DNA of 64,000 nucleotides from GCA-2697345 sp002697345 (lineage in GTDB: Bacteria > Pseudomonadota > Alphaproteobacteria > Rhodobacterales > Rhodobacteraceae): NCBI GenBank assembly GCA_943787605.1, contig CALSNB010000001.1, positions 1,178,001 to 1,242,000 of the forward strand. Reading direction: 5' to 3'. A program made the position numbers and the translations under genes. The number at the start of each line of letters is the position of its first letter. The first letter of the stretch is position 1. Below are positions 54,505 through 63,213 of this stretch, piece by piece. The notes below the pieces were generated by a model. It made no database searches. It was not told where the DNA came from and was given only the letters and a program-made list of their open reading frames with translations.

Positions 54505-56015
54505 TGAGCTTACCTATCTCACATAGTGACAGCTTTTCGTTAGTTGAACAGTTACCAATTTTACAAATACTAGTTCCTTTTGTATCTGCGCCACTAATTG
54601 TGTTTATTGGCAATCGAACAATCGCCTGGTGGATAACCTTCCTTGCAAGTCTTATTTCTCTTTTAATATCTATCAACCTTTTACTATTGGTAAATGATGG
54701 ATCTATTATATCCTATCATATTGGAGGCTGGGCTCCACCAATTGGAATTGAATACAGAGTAGATGCCCTCAACGCATTTGTTCTCGTATTAATCACTCTG
54801 ATTAGTACTATAGTAGCGCCCTATGCTTATAAAAGTGTCGGGAATGAAATTCCTAAGGAGCACCATACACTTTTTTATGCAGCGTATCTATTGTGTGTTA
54901 CTGGGTTAATGGGAGTAGTTATTACTGGTGATGTCTTTAATGTGTTTGTTTTTCTAGAGATATCGTCTTTGGCCTCTTATGTACTTATTTCTTTAGGCTC
55001 CCATAGAGATAAACGAGCATTAACCTCCGCATTTAATTATCTTATTATTGGCACAATAGGCGCAACTTTTTTTGTTATCGGTATTGGACTATTGTATATG
55101 GTAACAGGAACTCTGAATATGATAGATATGGCAGGGCTCTTAGAAGGAAAGTCTTCATCTTCAACAGTGCGCTCAGCTTTTGCATTTATTATTGTCGGAG
55201 TAGGATTAAAGTTAGCAATCTATCCTCTACATATATGGCTACCAAAAGCCTACACGTTCGCACCATCCTTTATAACTGCATTTCTCGCTGCCACAGCGAC
55301 TAAAGTAGCCATCTACATTTTACTAAGGTTTATGTTCACAATATTCAGGCCAAGTTTTTTAGAGGAATTAAATGTTTTAAATTTTGTAATATTACCTTTG
55401 TCAATTGCCGCTATGATTATCGCTTCCATGATAGCAATCTTTCAAAAAGACTTTAAAGGGCTCTTAGCTTATTCTAGTATTGCACAAGTAGGATATATTT
55501 TGCTTGGAATAAGCATAATGTCAGAAAGTGGTTTAACAGCAGCAATTATTCATCTCTTTAATCATGGTATTACCAAGGTAGCCTTATTCATGGTTGCGGG
55601 AGCTTATGTAATTAAAAGGGGAGGATCGCTTTTAACTAATCTCCAAGGGGCTGGTTTTACAATGCCTTGGACTAGCGCTGCTACCGTAGTGGGATGTTTA
55701 AGTTTAATTGGCGTACCAGGTACAGCTGGTTTTATAAGCAAATGGATACTAGTCGAGGCTGCCATAGAAAATGGTAAGTGGCCTTTAGCGATCGTGATCA
55801 TTTTCTCTTCGCTGCTGGCAGTAGTTTATTGCGGGCGACTTATTGAAACTTTGTATTTTAAAAATGGAAATGACGAGACAGTAGTAAATGAAGCTCCATT
55901 AACTATGTTAATATCTATCTGGATAGCAAGCCTAGCATGCATTTACTTTGGTTTGAGTACTGACATCACAATATCGGTTTCCGACCTCGCGGCAAAAATG
56001 TTATACCTAAAGTAA
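54504..56015 (+). CDS. mnhD: Na+/H+ antiporter subunit D (MnhD/MrpD, NuoN/M-like)
   Basis: 503 residues, about 14 membrane helices, proton-conducting family of complex I. Key residues include the Glu of NVFVFLEISSLASYVLISLG, the Lys in LKLAIYPLHIWLPKAYTFAP, and the Lys/His of IIHLFNHGITKVALFMVAG. ATG overlaps the mnhC stop (TGATG). Second of three large components needed for a functional Mrp complex. Confidence 0.93.
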   Translation: MSLPISHSDSFSLVEQLPILQILVPFVSAPLIVFIGNRTIAWWITFLASLISLLISINLLLLVNDGSIISYHIGGWAPPIGIEYRVDALNAFVLVLITLISTIVAPYAYKSVGNEIPKEHHTLFYAAYLLCVTGLMGVVITGDVFNVFVFLEISSLASYVLISLGSHRDKRALTSAFNYLIIGTIGATFFVIGIGLLYMVTGTLNMIDMAGLLEGKSSSSTVRSAFAFIIVGVGLKLAIYPLHIWLPKAYTFAPSFITAFLAATATKVAIYILLRFMFTIFRPSFLEELNVLNFVILPLSIAAMIIASMIAIFQKDFKGLLAYSSIAQVGYILLGISIMSESGLTAAIIHLFNHGITKVALFMVAGAYVIKRGGSLLTNLQGAGFTMPWTSAATVVGCLSLIGVPGTAGFISKWILVEAAIENGKWPLAIVIIFSSLLAVVYCGRLIETLYFKNGNDETVVNEAPLTMLISIWIASLACIYFGLSTDITISVSDLAAKMLYLK

Positions 56016-56045
56016 TTAAATTAATTTTAAGGGAAAATTTACACA

Positions 56046-57509
56046 GTGGTACCTAATATTTTTATTCTTTTAAGTATTTTGATACCGGTTTTCGCCGCAA
56101 TCTTAAACCTTGTTATTAGGGAGCGAGAAAATTTTAGAGATTTCTTAACATTTATTGCATCCGTTTTAACATTTTTTTGCGTACTGGCTATATTAATTAG
56201 TGTTGGCAACAAAACAACCGAAGAAATAGTTCTTCTATCAGTTATCCCAGGATTAAAAATATCCTTTCAAGTTGAACCTTTAGGTCTCTTGTTTGCCTTA
56301 CTAGCGTCCGGTTTATGGATTCTTACACACGTTTATGCAGTAGGCTATATGAGAGAAAATAAAGAGGCTAAACACTCTAAGTTTTTTGCATATTTTTCTT
56401 TAGCCATAGCTTGCGTAATGGGAATAGCATTTTCATCAAACATGTTTACTCTATTTTTTTTCTACGAGGCGCTAACTCTAACTACTTACCCCCTTGTGGC
56501 ACATAAAGGCACAGACTCAGCTGTCAAAGGAGCCAGAACATATTTTGGGATACTAATTGGAACCTCTATAGGCCTCCAACTTACTGCTATAATATGGACA
56601 TTTCTAATCTCAGGGACCTTAGATTTTTCAAAAGGTGGTATTTTAAATGGTCACTTGGAAGGTCCCTTGGTTACATTATTACTTTTTCTATATGTATTCG
56701 GAATTGGGAAAGCAGCTCTTATGCCATTCCATAAATGGCTACCTGCTGCCATGGTTGCTCCCACACCCGTCTCAGCACTACTTCACGCTGTTGCGGTAGT
56801 AAAAGCAGGTGTATTCACGGTTCTTAAAGTTGGAATATATATTTTTGGCTTAGAGTTTCTACAAAATAGTGGAGCATCATATTGGCTTATGTGGTTTGCT
56901 GCAGGTACCATTATGATAGCTTCGCTGATAGCTATAACAAAAGATAATCTGAAAGCACGTTTGGCATATTCAACAGTTAGTCAATTATCTTATATTACTT
57001 TAGGTGTAGCTCTGGCGACATCAATGGGGGTGCTAGGCGCAGGGGCACATATAGTTATGCACGCTATGGGAAAAATAACATTATTCATGTGTGCTGGGTC
57101 TATATACGTTGTAACTAAGAAGACAAATATTAGTCAGATGACTGGCTTAGGTAAAGTTATGCCGATTACCTTTGGTGCATTTTTTATAGGCTCTCTTTCA
57201 ATTATAGGCTTACCTCCATTGGGTGGCTCTTGGAGTAAGTGGTTTCTATTGATGGGCGCTCTAGAAGCCGATCAATGGTTTATGGTATTGATTCTTATAT
57301 TTAGCTCTTTATTAAACATTGCATACTTATTACCCATCGTCGCAAAGGGCTTTTTTCTTTCTCAAGAAAAAAGTCTACCTCAAAAATATTCTGAAAGTAC
57401 GGCTTTAATTTGGCTACCGCCAGCTATTACAGCCTTGTGTTGTATTATCTTGTTTTTTACAGTTGGGTATTTATTAGACTTTTTAGCGCCCATACTCTTG
57501 CCGGAATAG
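56046..57509 (+). CDS. Second NuoL/M/N-family antiporter subunit (MnhD-like, possibly standing in for MrpA N-domain)
   Basis: 487 residues, about 14 membrane helices. Features are FFFYEALTLTTYPLVAHKGT with the conserved Glu, then LMPFHKWLPAAMVAPTPVSA and LLHAVAVVKAGVFTVLKVG, the latter pair more like NuoL/MrpA than the first MnhD. HIVMHAMGKITLFMCAGSIY follows. GTG start 30 bases after mnhD. It is last in the operon. Its role as the replacement for the missing large MrpA is inference. Confidence 0.87.
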   Translation: MVPNIFILLSILIPVFAAILNLVIRERENFRDFLTFIASVLTFFCVLAILISVGNKTTEEIVLLSVIPGLKISFQVEPLGLLFALLASGLWILTHVYAVGYMRENKEAKHSKFFAYFSLAIACVMGIAFSSNMFTLFFFYEALTLTTYPLVAHKGTDSAVKGARTYFGILIGTSIGLQLTAIIWTFLISGTLDFSKGGILNGHLEGPLVTLLLFLYVFGIGKAALMPFHKWLPAAMVAPTPVSALLHAVAVVKAGVFTVLKVGIYIFGLEFLQNSGASYWLMWFAAGTIMIASLIAITKDNLKARLAYSTVSQLSYITLGVALATSMGVLGAGAHIVMHAMGKITLFMCAGSIYVVTKKTNISQMTGLGKVMPITFGAFFIGSLSIIGLPPLGGSWSKWFLLMGALEADQWFMVLILIFSSLLNIAYLLPIVAKGFFLSQEKSLPQKYSESTALIWLPPAITALCCIILFFTVGYLLDFLAPILLPE

Positions 57510-57678
57510 GGTAGAGTAAAGCCTTTAAACCCCCCAGTCTTAAGTTTGCTCTTAAAAAATTTTGCCTTAGCGATTAGTAGAATTTATAAAGACATACTAA
57601 GAAATTTTTTTCTTACACTTTTATTTTCTTGGCTTTCATCCCGTAAAAATAGTACTAATTCCCCCTTTAAAACCCAGA

Positions 57679-58614
57679 TCAGTACCCATTCTTGCGATCA
57701 ACAAGATGCAAAAATGATTCTCCACTCTCTCCTCTTAAAATATTTTTAGCGATGACATCACAAGAAGAACTTGCCCGAGTAACAGAGGCTATATGGGGTG
57801 TAACAGTAACATTATCACTCAACCAATAGGGGTGATCTTTTGGTAAAGGCTCTATTTCAAATACATCTAATGTTGCGTGGCGTACTTGCCCACTTTCAAT
57901 CGCTTTTAATAGAGCAGAATCATTAATTAGATGACCCCTTCCAGGATTCAGTATTATAGAACCGTGTGGTACTTTAGATAACATTCGTTCATCCATCAAA
58001 CCAGTCGTTTCTTTGGTTAAAGGAAGCAATAAAATTAAAATCTCTGCTCGATTTAATACTTCACTTAAACCTTCATTTCCAAAATAACACTTTATGTTTT
58101 CAACGTCACTTTTTTGACCTCGGCTCCAACCACTAACTTTAAAATTTAAATTACTAAGTGCTTTAGCGCATGATAACCCTAACTCCCCTAAACCAAGAAT
58201 AGTAATATTTCTATCACTTGCTAAAGGTGGATAAGTATTACTCCTCCACACACCATCTTGAACCTTTATATGCATATCAAGGTCAAGATGATGCCTTAAT
58301 ACATGACCAGTTACCCATTCCACCATGCCCTGTGTTAGCCCGGTATCTACCATACGACATAAAGGCACTTTTATAGTTGTATTCCCTGTAATATTCTCAA
58401 CTCCGGCCCAAAGACTTAGAATAGCTTTAAGAGATCTAAATTTACTAAAATCCTCTAGGCCTCCGCTAGGAGCATAAATTATATAATTGGCATCAAGACA
58501 GTTCAGATCAGTTGTTATTTCATATAAAAGTTTTGTATCATTCATTGCTCGAATTAACTCAGTTTTATATTTTTCCCAATCTTTCTGGCTTGCAGAAAAT
58601 AGTATTTTTATCAT
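57679..58614 (-). CDS. Glyoxylate/hydroxypyruvate reductase A-like 2-hydroxyacid dehydrogenase
   Basis: NAD(P)-dependent D-2-hydroxyacid dehydrogenase family, 311 residues. Close in layout to GhrA: substrate loop LWAGVENI, NAD motif ITILGLGELGLSCAKAL, catalytic Arg in NPGRGHLIND, Glu in VFEIEPLP and His in VTPHIASVT. Probably reduces glyoxylate or hydroxypyruvate. It follows rodA by four bases on the same strand but is not functionally related to it. The 169 bases on its other side hold no convincing gene. Confidence 0.88.
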   Translation of the reverse strand: MIKILFSASQKDWEKYKTELIRAMNDTKLLYEITTDLNCLDANYIIYAPSGGLEDFSKFRSLKAILSLWAGVENITGNTTIKVPLCRMVDTGLTQGMVEWVTGHVLRHHLDLDMHIKVQDGVWRSNTYPPLASDRNITILGLGELGLSCAKALSNLNFKVSGWSRGQKSDVENIKCYFGNEGLSEVLNRAEILILLLPLTKETTGLMDERMLSKVPHGSIILNPGRGHLINDSALLKAIESGQVRHATLDVFEIEPLPKDHPYWLSDNVTVTPHIASVTRASSSCDVIAKNILRGESGESFLHLVDRKNGY

Positions 58615-58618
58615 TAAC

Positions 58619-59758
58619 TTACCTCACTCTGTGAACATGGGCACTTTGCATTAAGCCAAAAGCTCCCAAAAGAACTAGCATCGAAGACCCTCCATAACTA
58701 ATTAAAGGTAGCGGTACACCCACTATCGGAGCAAAGCCCATGACCATAGCCATATTTGGGGCAAAGTATAAGAAAAAAGTAAAAGCTATACCCATAATAA
58801 CTAAAGAAGAAAAACGATCTTTGTTTTTTAGTGCTGATACAATACAAAACAAGATAAGCAAATTATACATAGCTAAAACAGATAATCCACCTATAAATCC
58901 GAACTCTTCTGCAAGGGTCGTAAAGATAAAGTCAGTATGTTTCTCAGGTAAAAAGTTTAATTGTGATTGGGTTCCTTGCATGAAACCCCTCCCATTTACT
59001 CCTCCAGAACCAAGAGCAATTTTTGATTGACCTATATGATAGCCTGCGCCCATAGGATCACTTGAAGGATTTAAAAAGGTATCTATTCTACGGTATTGAT
59101 AATCCCTGAGTATAGCCAAACCAGTGTCTCGTGTATAAAATACAGCGACCGCCCCTGATGTGAGGCTCATTATAATTCCTAAAAAATAACCCCAGTGGAC
59201 CCCAGCTAGTAACATCAACCCTCCACCACCACTTAAAACCAGTAAAGCCGTTCCAAGATCAGGTTGATTGAAAATTAAAGAGACAGGTATCAATATGATT
59301 ATTGCAGGCATTAAAACCCAAATTGGCTTTGACACTTTTGTTATGTCTAACCAGTCATAATATGCAGCAAGAAATAAAACTGTGGTAATTTTTGTTAACT
59401 CTGACGGTTGTAACCTTATAAAACCTAAATCTAACCACCTTTGTGCACCCATCCCAGTTGTACCAAAAAAGTCCACCCCAATAAGTAACATAATACTTAT
59501 AAAATAAATGAGCCCAGAAACATTCTTCCAAAACCAGATTGGTATCATCGCAATAAATAGTAACATACCAATACCAGCTACAAATCTCTTTAATTGAGGT
59601 TCTGCCCAGGGAACCAAGGAACCTCCAGCCACTGAGTAAAGCATTAAAAACCCAACAGACGAAATTGCAAAAATTAATATAAGTACTGCCCAGTTTAAAT
59701 GTAAAAACTTTACAATTCCATAAGGGGTTCGCTTAATATTTTGTTCAAGGTAGCTCAT
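58619..59758 (-). CDS. rodA: Rod-shape-determining peptidoglycan polymerase RodA
   Basis: SEDS-family glycosyltransferase that polymerises glycan strands during elongation. 379 residues, about ten membrane helices. Marker regions are GAQRWLDLGFIRLQPSELTK, NQPDLGTALLVLSGG, LNFLPEKHTDFIFTTLAEE, and GVPLPLISYGGSSML. Start overlaps the mrdA stop by four bases, matching the RodA-PBP2 partnership. Confidence 0.96.
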   Translation of the reverse strand: MSYLEQNIKRTPYGIVKFLHLNWAVLILIFAISSVGFLMLYSVAGGSLVPWAEPQLKRFVAGIGMLLFIAMIPIWFWKNVSGLIYFISIMLLIGVDFFGTTGMGAQRWLDLGFIRLQPSELTKITTVLFLAAYYDWLDITKVSKPIWVLMPAIIILIPVSLIFNQPDLGTALLVLSGGGGLMLLAGVHWGYFLGIIMSLTSGAVAVFYTRDTGLAILRDYQYRRIDTFLNPSSDPMGAGYHIGQSKIALGSGGVNGRGFMQGTQSQLNFLPEKHTDFIFTTLAEEFGFIGGLSVLAMYNLLILFCIVSALKNKDRFSSLVIMGIAFTFFLYFAPNMAMVMGFAPIVGVPLPLISYGGSSMLVLLGAFGLMQSAHVHRVR

Positions 59759-61722
59759 TCGTATTCTGATCTTAATGTTTTCTCTGGGTCTACTAATTGC
59801 ATTTTTGTAAGCATTGAAGCAATACGAGAGCGTTGAGCTTCAGGATACGCTGATAATGGTGGTAATGAACCATATTGGGCAGCTAGCATTATATCACGTG
59901 CAATAGGCGCCGCTGAGGTGGAACCACTTCCACCGTGCTCTACAACTACTGACACTGAGTATTTAGGATTCGTGAATGGAGCATATCCAACAAATAATGC
60001 ATGATCCCTATATTTCCACGGCTTATCTTCATTTTTTGATACTCCTCGCTTTCGTTCAGATTTAGAGATTTCCGTAACTTGAGATGTCCCAGTTTTACCA
60101 GCAAACTCTTTATCAGCCTGTTCAACTCGGCTACTATAAGCAGTCCCTCTTTTATCATTTACAACTGAGTACATACCACGCCTTACCTCTCTAATTGCGG
60201 CGGGATCAATATTAAGAGGTTTAAAACTCTCTATGGGTAAAGACAGTCCAGAAAAAGATTTTATCAATCTAGGCTTAACAATACTATTAGTTGCCAATCG
60301 TGCTGTAATGACAGCCAACTGAAGTGGTGATGTTAGTACATCACCTTGACCGATAGCTGTATTTAGAGTGTCTCCTATTTTCCATTCTTGACCCTTTTCT
60401 TTTCTTCTCCACTCTCTACTTGGCATTATACCGCTTTCAACGAGCGGCAACGGGAGGTCAAATTTCTCCCCAACGCCTAGTCGTCTTGCCATTGCAGCAA
60501 TTTTACTTATCCCGATGCGTTGAGAGAGTTCATAGTAGTAATGATCACAGGACTGTTTCAAACTATTATGCAAGTTTACTTTCCCATGGCCACCACTCTT
60601 CCAGCAATAAAACTTACGTCCAGAAATTTCAGTAAAACCTTTACAATTTATTTCATCATTTATGGAAATAACTCCGGCTTCTAAGGCAGCTAAAGAAACT
60701 ATCATTTTAAAAGTCGACCCAGGTGGATAACTACCTTGTACTGATTTATTCCATAATGGATTATAAGGGTTTTCTAAAATAGAGTTGTAATCAGAATGAG
60801 ATATACCTCCTATAAATTTGTTTGGATCGAAAGCCGGAGTCGATCCGATAGCTAATAGATCTCCACTATTAACGTTCATAATTACTGCAGAAGCACTTAA
60901 CCCAGATAATCGCTCCTGAACAAAATGTTGTAATCTAGTATCGATAGTCAAATTAATATTAGCTCCCTTAATACTCTCTGCCCTACTAATTTCACGCATA
61001 ATTCTACCAACTGAATTAACTTCAATTTTTTTATTTCCCGCTTTTCCCCGCAATTGCCTATCGAGTTTGTTTTCAACACCCGTTTTCCCCACCTGAAACT
61101 TCGGGATTTCTAGTAATGGATCTTTTTTTGAAATTTTTCCCTCTCTATAATCTCTATCCATTTTAATTATATCTTTTTCACCTACTGCCCCAACATAACC
61201 AATAATATGAGAATAGTCAGTTGATCTGGGGTAAAAACGGCTTAAACCTACTTCTGGACTCACACCCGGTAGGATTGGTGAATTTACTGCAACATTACTT
61301 AACTGTTCCCAGCTTAAATTATCAGAAACGGTGATAGGAATAAGTGGGCTTCGTTTTAAAATCTCTGATTTTAATTGATCTTTAAAAGACTTTGAGAATT
61401 TCAAAATCTTTTCCAAGTTTAATAATACTTGATCAAGGTTTTTGACTTCGTCTCTGACCAATATGACTTTAAAATTTTGTTTGTTCCCCGCTAACAAAAT
61501 ACCATTTCGATCAAATATTTCTCCTCTAGTAGGGGGAAGTAATCTAACATTTATACGATTTTCTTCTGCCAGTAGTCTAAATTTACTAGACTCACTCACT
61601 TGAAGGAAATGCATCCTATACGCCAAAGTACTTGAAAAAACAGCCATTGCCCCACCAAGAATAAAAATTCTTCTATCATGACGGCCCTTATTTTTTTCTG
61701 TGTCTATTTCAGAAGTTGCCAT
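59755..61722 (-). CDS. mrdA: Penicillin-binding protein 2
   Basis: Transpeptidase that crosslinks peptidoglycan made by RodA. 655 residues. One N-terminal membrane anchor (about 19-37) is followed by the pedestal domain (LLPPTRGEIFDRNGILLAGN). The transpeptidase has catalytic Ser336 in PPGSTFK, SCD in LKQSCDHYYYELSQ and KTG in FAGKTGTSQVTE. ATG overlaps the mreD stop by one base. Confidence 0.96.
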   Translation of the reverse strand: MATSEIDTEKNKGRHDRRIFILGGAMAVFSSTLAYRMHFLQVSESSKFRLLAEENRINVRLLPPTRGEIFDRNGILLAGNKQNFKVILVRDEVKNLDQVLLNLEKILKFSKSFKDQLKSEILKRSPLIPITVSDNLSWEQLSNVAVNSPILPGVSPEVGLSRFYPRSTDYSHIIGYVGAVGEKDIIKMDRDYREGKISKKDPLLEIPKFQVGKTGVENKLDRQLRGKAGNKKIEVNSVGRIMREISRAESIKGANINLTIDTRLQHFVQERLSGLSASAVIMNVNSGDLLAIGSTPAFDPNKFIGGISHSDYNSILENPYNPLWNKSVQGSYPPGSTFKMIVSLAALEAGVISINDEINCKGFTEISGRKFYCWKSGGHGKVNLHNSLKQSCDHYYYELSQRIGISKIAAMARRLGVGEKFDLPLPLVESGIMPSREWRRKEKGQEWKIGDTLNTAIGQGDVLTSPLQLAVITARLATNSIVKPRLIKSFSGLSLPIESFKPLNIDPAAIREVRRGMYSVVNDKRGTAYSSRVEQADKEFAGKTGTSQVTEISKSERKRGVSKNEDKPWKYRDHALFVGYAPFTNPKYSVSVVVEHGGSGSTSAAPIARDIMLAAQYGSLPPLSAYPEAQRSRIASMLTKMQLVDPEKTLRSEYE

Positions 61723-62270
61723 TAAATATTTTCCATAGATTTCCCACGAGTTACCGTCTCTGACCTCTCAAAATGTCGAACCCTTAGTATGCTATGTAAC
61801 ACAAAAATTACTATTGGGTATATTAGCAAAGAAAATGTAAGCTGCAATAAAATCATCCCTATGGGTGGGCTTTTAATCTTAAAAATAAATTCTATACCAA
61901 TTTGTATAAATGTTAGTAAAATCAAAACGATATTAACAAGTAATAATTCTTGACCTAGTTTTAATCGACCTTGAGATAAAGAACGCCACCTTAGAAATTC
62001 ATAACCGATTAAAGATAAAGCCGACCAAAGACCTAATGGCATTAGTAATAATATGTCTGAAATTATGTGCACAAACAAAATTAGAATAACTGGTAGGTAA
62101 CTTGGTTTGCGAATGAGCCAGGCTACTGTTATCAAATAAATTAAATTTGGCCAAAGAACTTCCTGATGTACAATTTTCATAGGAAGTAATTGCAATGAAA
62201 GAATAATAAAACAAATCATCAAATATTTTATGTAATAAGCCCAGGACTGAATATTTTGAAAATTAATCAT
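61722..62270 (-). CDS. mreD: Rod-shape-determining protein MreD
   Basis: Small integral membrane protein of the elongasome, 182 residues with five to six helices. Sequence is weakly conserved, but LPMKIVHQEVLWPNLIYLIT and PVILILFVHIISDILLLMPL match the family pattern, and the position between mreC and mrdA is diagnostic. Follows mreC by 31 bases. Confidence 0.88.
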   Translation of the reverse strand: MINFQNIQSWAYYIKYLMICFIILSLQLLPMKIVHQEVLWPNLIYLITVAWLIRKPSYLPVILILFVHIISDILLLMPLGLWSALSLIGYEFLRWRSLSQGRLKLGQELLLVNIVLILLTFIQIGIEFIFKIKSPPIGMILLQLTFSLLIYPIVIFVLHSILRVRHFERSETVTRGKSMENI

Positions 62271-62301
62271 TATCCTCTTCTTACTGCCTTAAACTTTTGA
62301 T

Positions 62302-63168
62302 TCAATCTGTGCCCATATTTATAATAACCTCACCCCGGACATCAGAAGAGTCAAATGTGTGAGTTTTAATAACTTTTAAGAATTTAAGTCTTCCATAGTT
62401 TGCAACTAATTTCACTCTTAATCTTTGATCAGCATCTCTTATAACATGTCCAACAAGTACATCGGACGGTAGAACTTTTCCATCTCCAGAAGTTACAACT
62501 CTATCACCGGAACGAACCATTTCCATGTTTTCAACTATTTCAATTGGCGGTCTGAGCGAATTATCACCCACCAAAAGTGCTTTTTTCCCAGAAGGTTCAA
62601 TCTTAATCGGTATCCGGCTACTACTATCTATTAGTAAAACAACTCTACTTAATTTCTCTCCAACACCAAATATTCTCCCAACCAAACCTGAACTGTCGAC
62701 TACCGCCCAGCCATCCTTAATACCATCAAAAGTACCAATATTCAAAAGTAGCGATCGCCTAAATGATGAGCCACTATCAGAGAGGACTAGTCCAGTGATA
62801 TATTTTAAACTGGGATTAACCCTGACGTTGTTTAAATCTAATAACTGAGAGTTTTCTTCTTCCAAACGTATTGCCGCTTCTCTCCAATTTCGCATTTTTT
62901 GAAGCTTTAACCTTAACTCCCTATTCTCCTTGACCAGAGTGCTGTATGAACCGATACCTTCTGATACACTAGACAACCCCCTTAAAGGTCCTAAAATCCA
63001 TTCAAAGTTTGGTATCAGTTTATCAAGTGCCGCCATGCGGACTCGTTCAGCACGTGGGTTGTCAATTTTCCACAATATAAAGGTAAAAAATGAGAAAAAT
63101 ACTAATAAGGCAATAGTAATTGACCTTATTGTTCTGCCATAATCATCTTTTCGTTTTTTCTCATTCAC
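62302..63168 (-). CDS. mreC: Rod-shape-determining protein MreC
   Basis: Periplasmic scaffold anchored by one N-terminal helix that activates PBP2. 288 residues: membrane helix about 17-32, coiled-coil about 72-107 (LVKENRELRLKLQKMRNWRE), then the beta domain with DGWAVVDSSGLVGRI, VVLLIDSSSRIPIKI and GDRVVTSGDGKVLPSDVLVG. Follows mreB by 45 bases. Confidence 0.94.
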   Translation of the reverse strand: MNEKKRKDDYGRTIRSITIALLVFFSFFTFILWKIDNPRAERVRMAALDKLIPNFEWILGPLRGLSSVSEGIGSYSTLVKENRELRLKLQKMRNWREAAIRLEEENSQLLDLNNVRVNPSLKYITGLVLSDSGSSFRRSLLLNIGTFDGIKDGWAVVDSSGLVGRIFGVGEKLSRVVLLIDSSSRIPIKIEPSGKKALLVGDNSLRPPIEIVENMEMVRSGDRVVTSGDGKVLPSDVLVGHVIRDADQRLRVKLVANYGRLKFLKVIKTHTFDSSDVRGEVIINMGTD

Positions 63169-63213
63169 TATATACTTATTTCTACCAAAGCATCATTTTT
63201 AATGTAGACCATA

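Noticed and set aside
57546..57749. 67-codon frame between the antiporter operon and the GhrA-like gene
   Set aside because: Overlaps the 3' end of the opposite-strand dehydrogenase and has no start context or homology cue.
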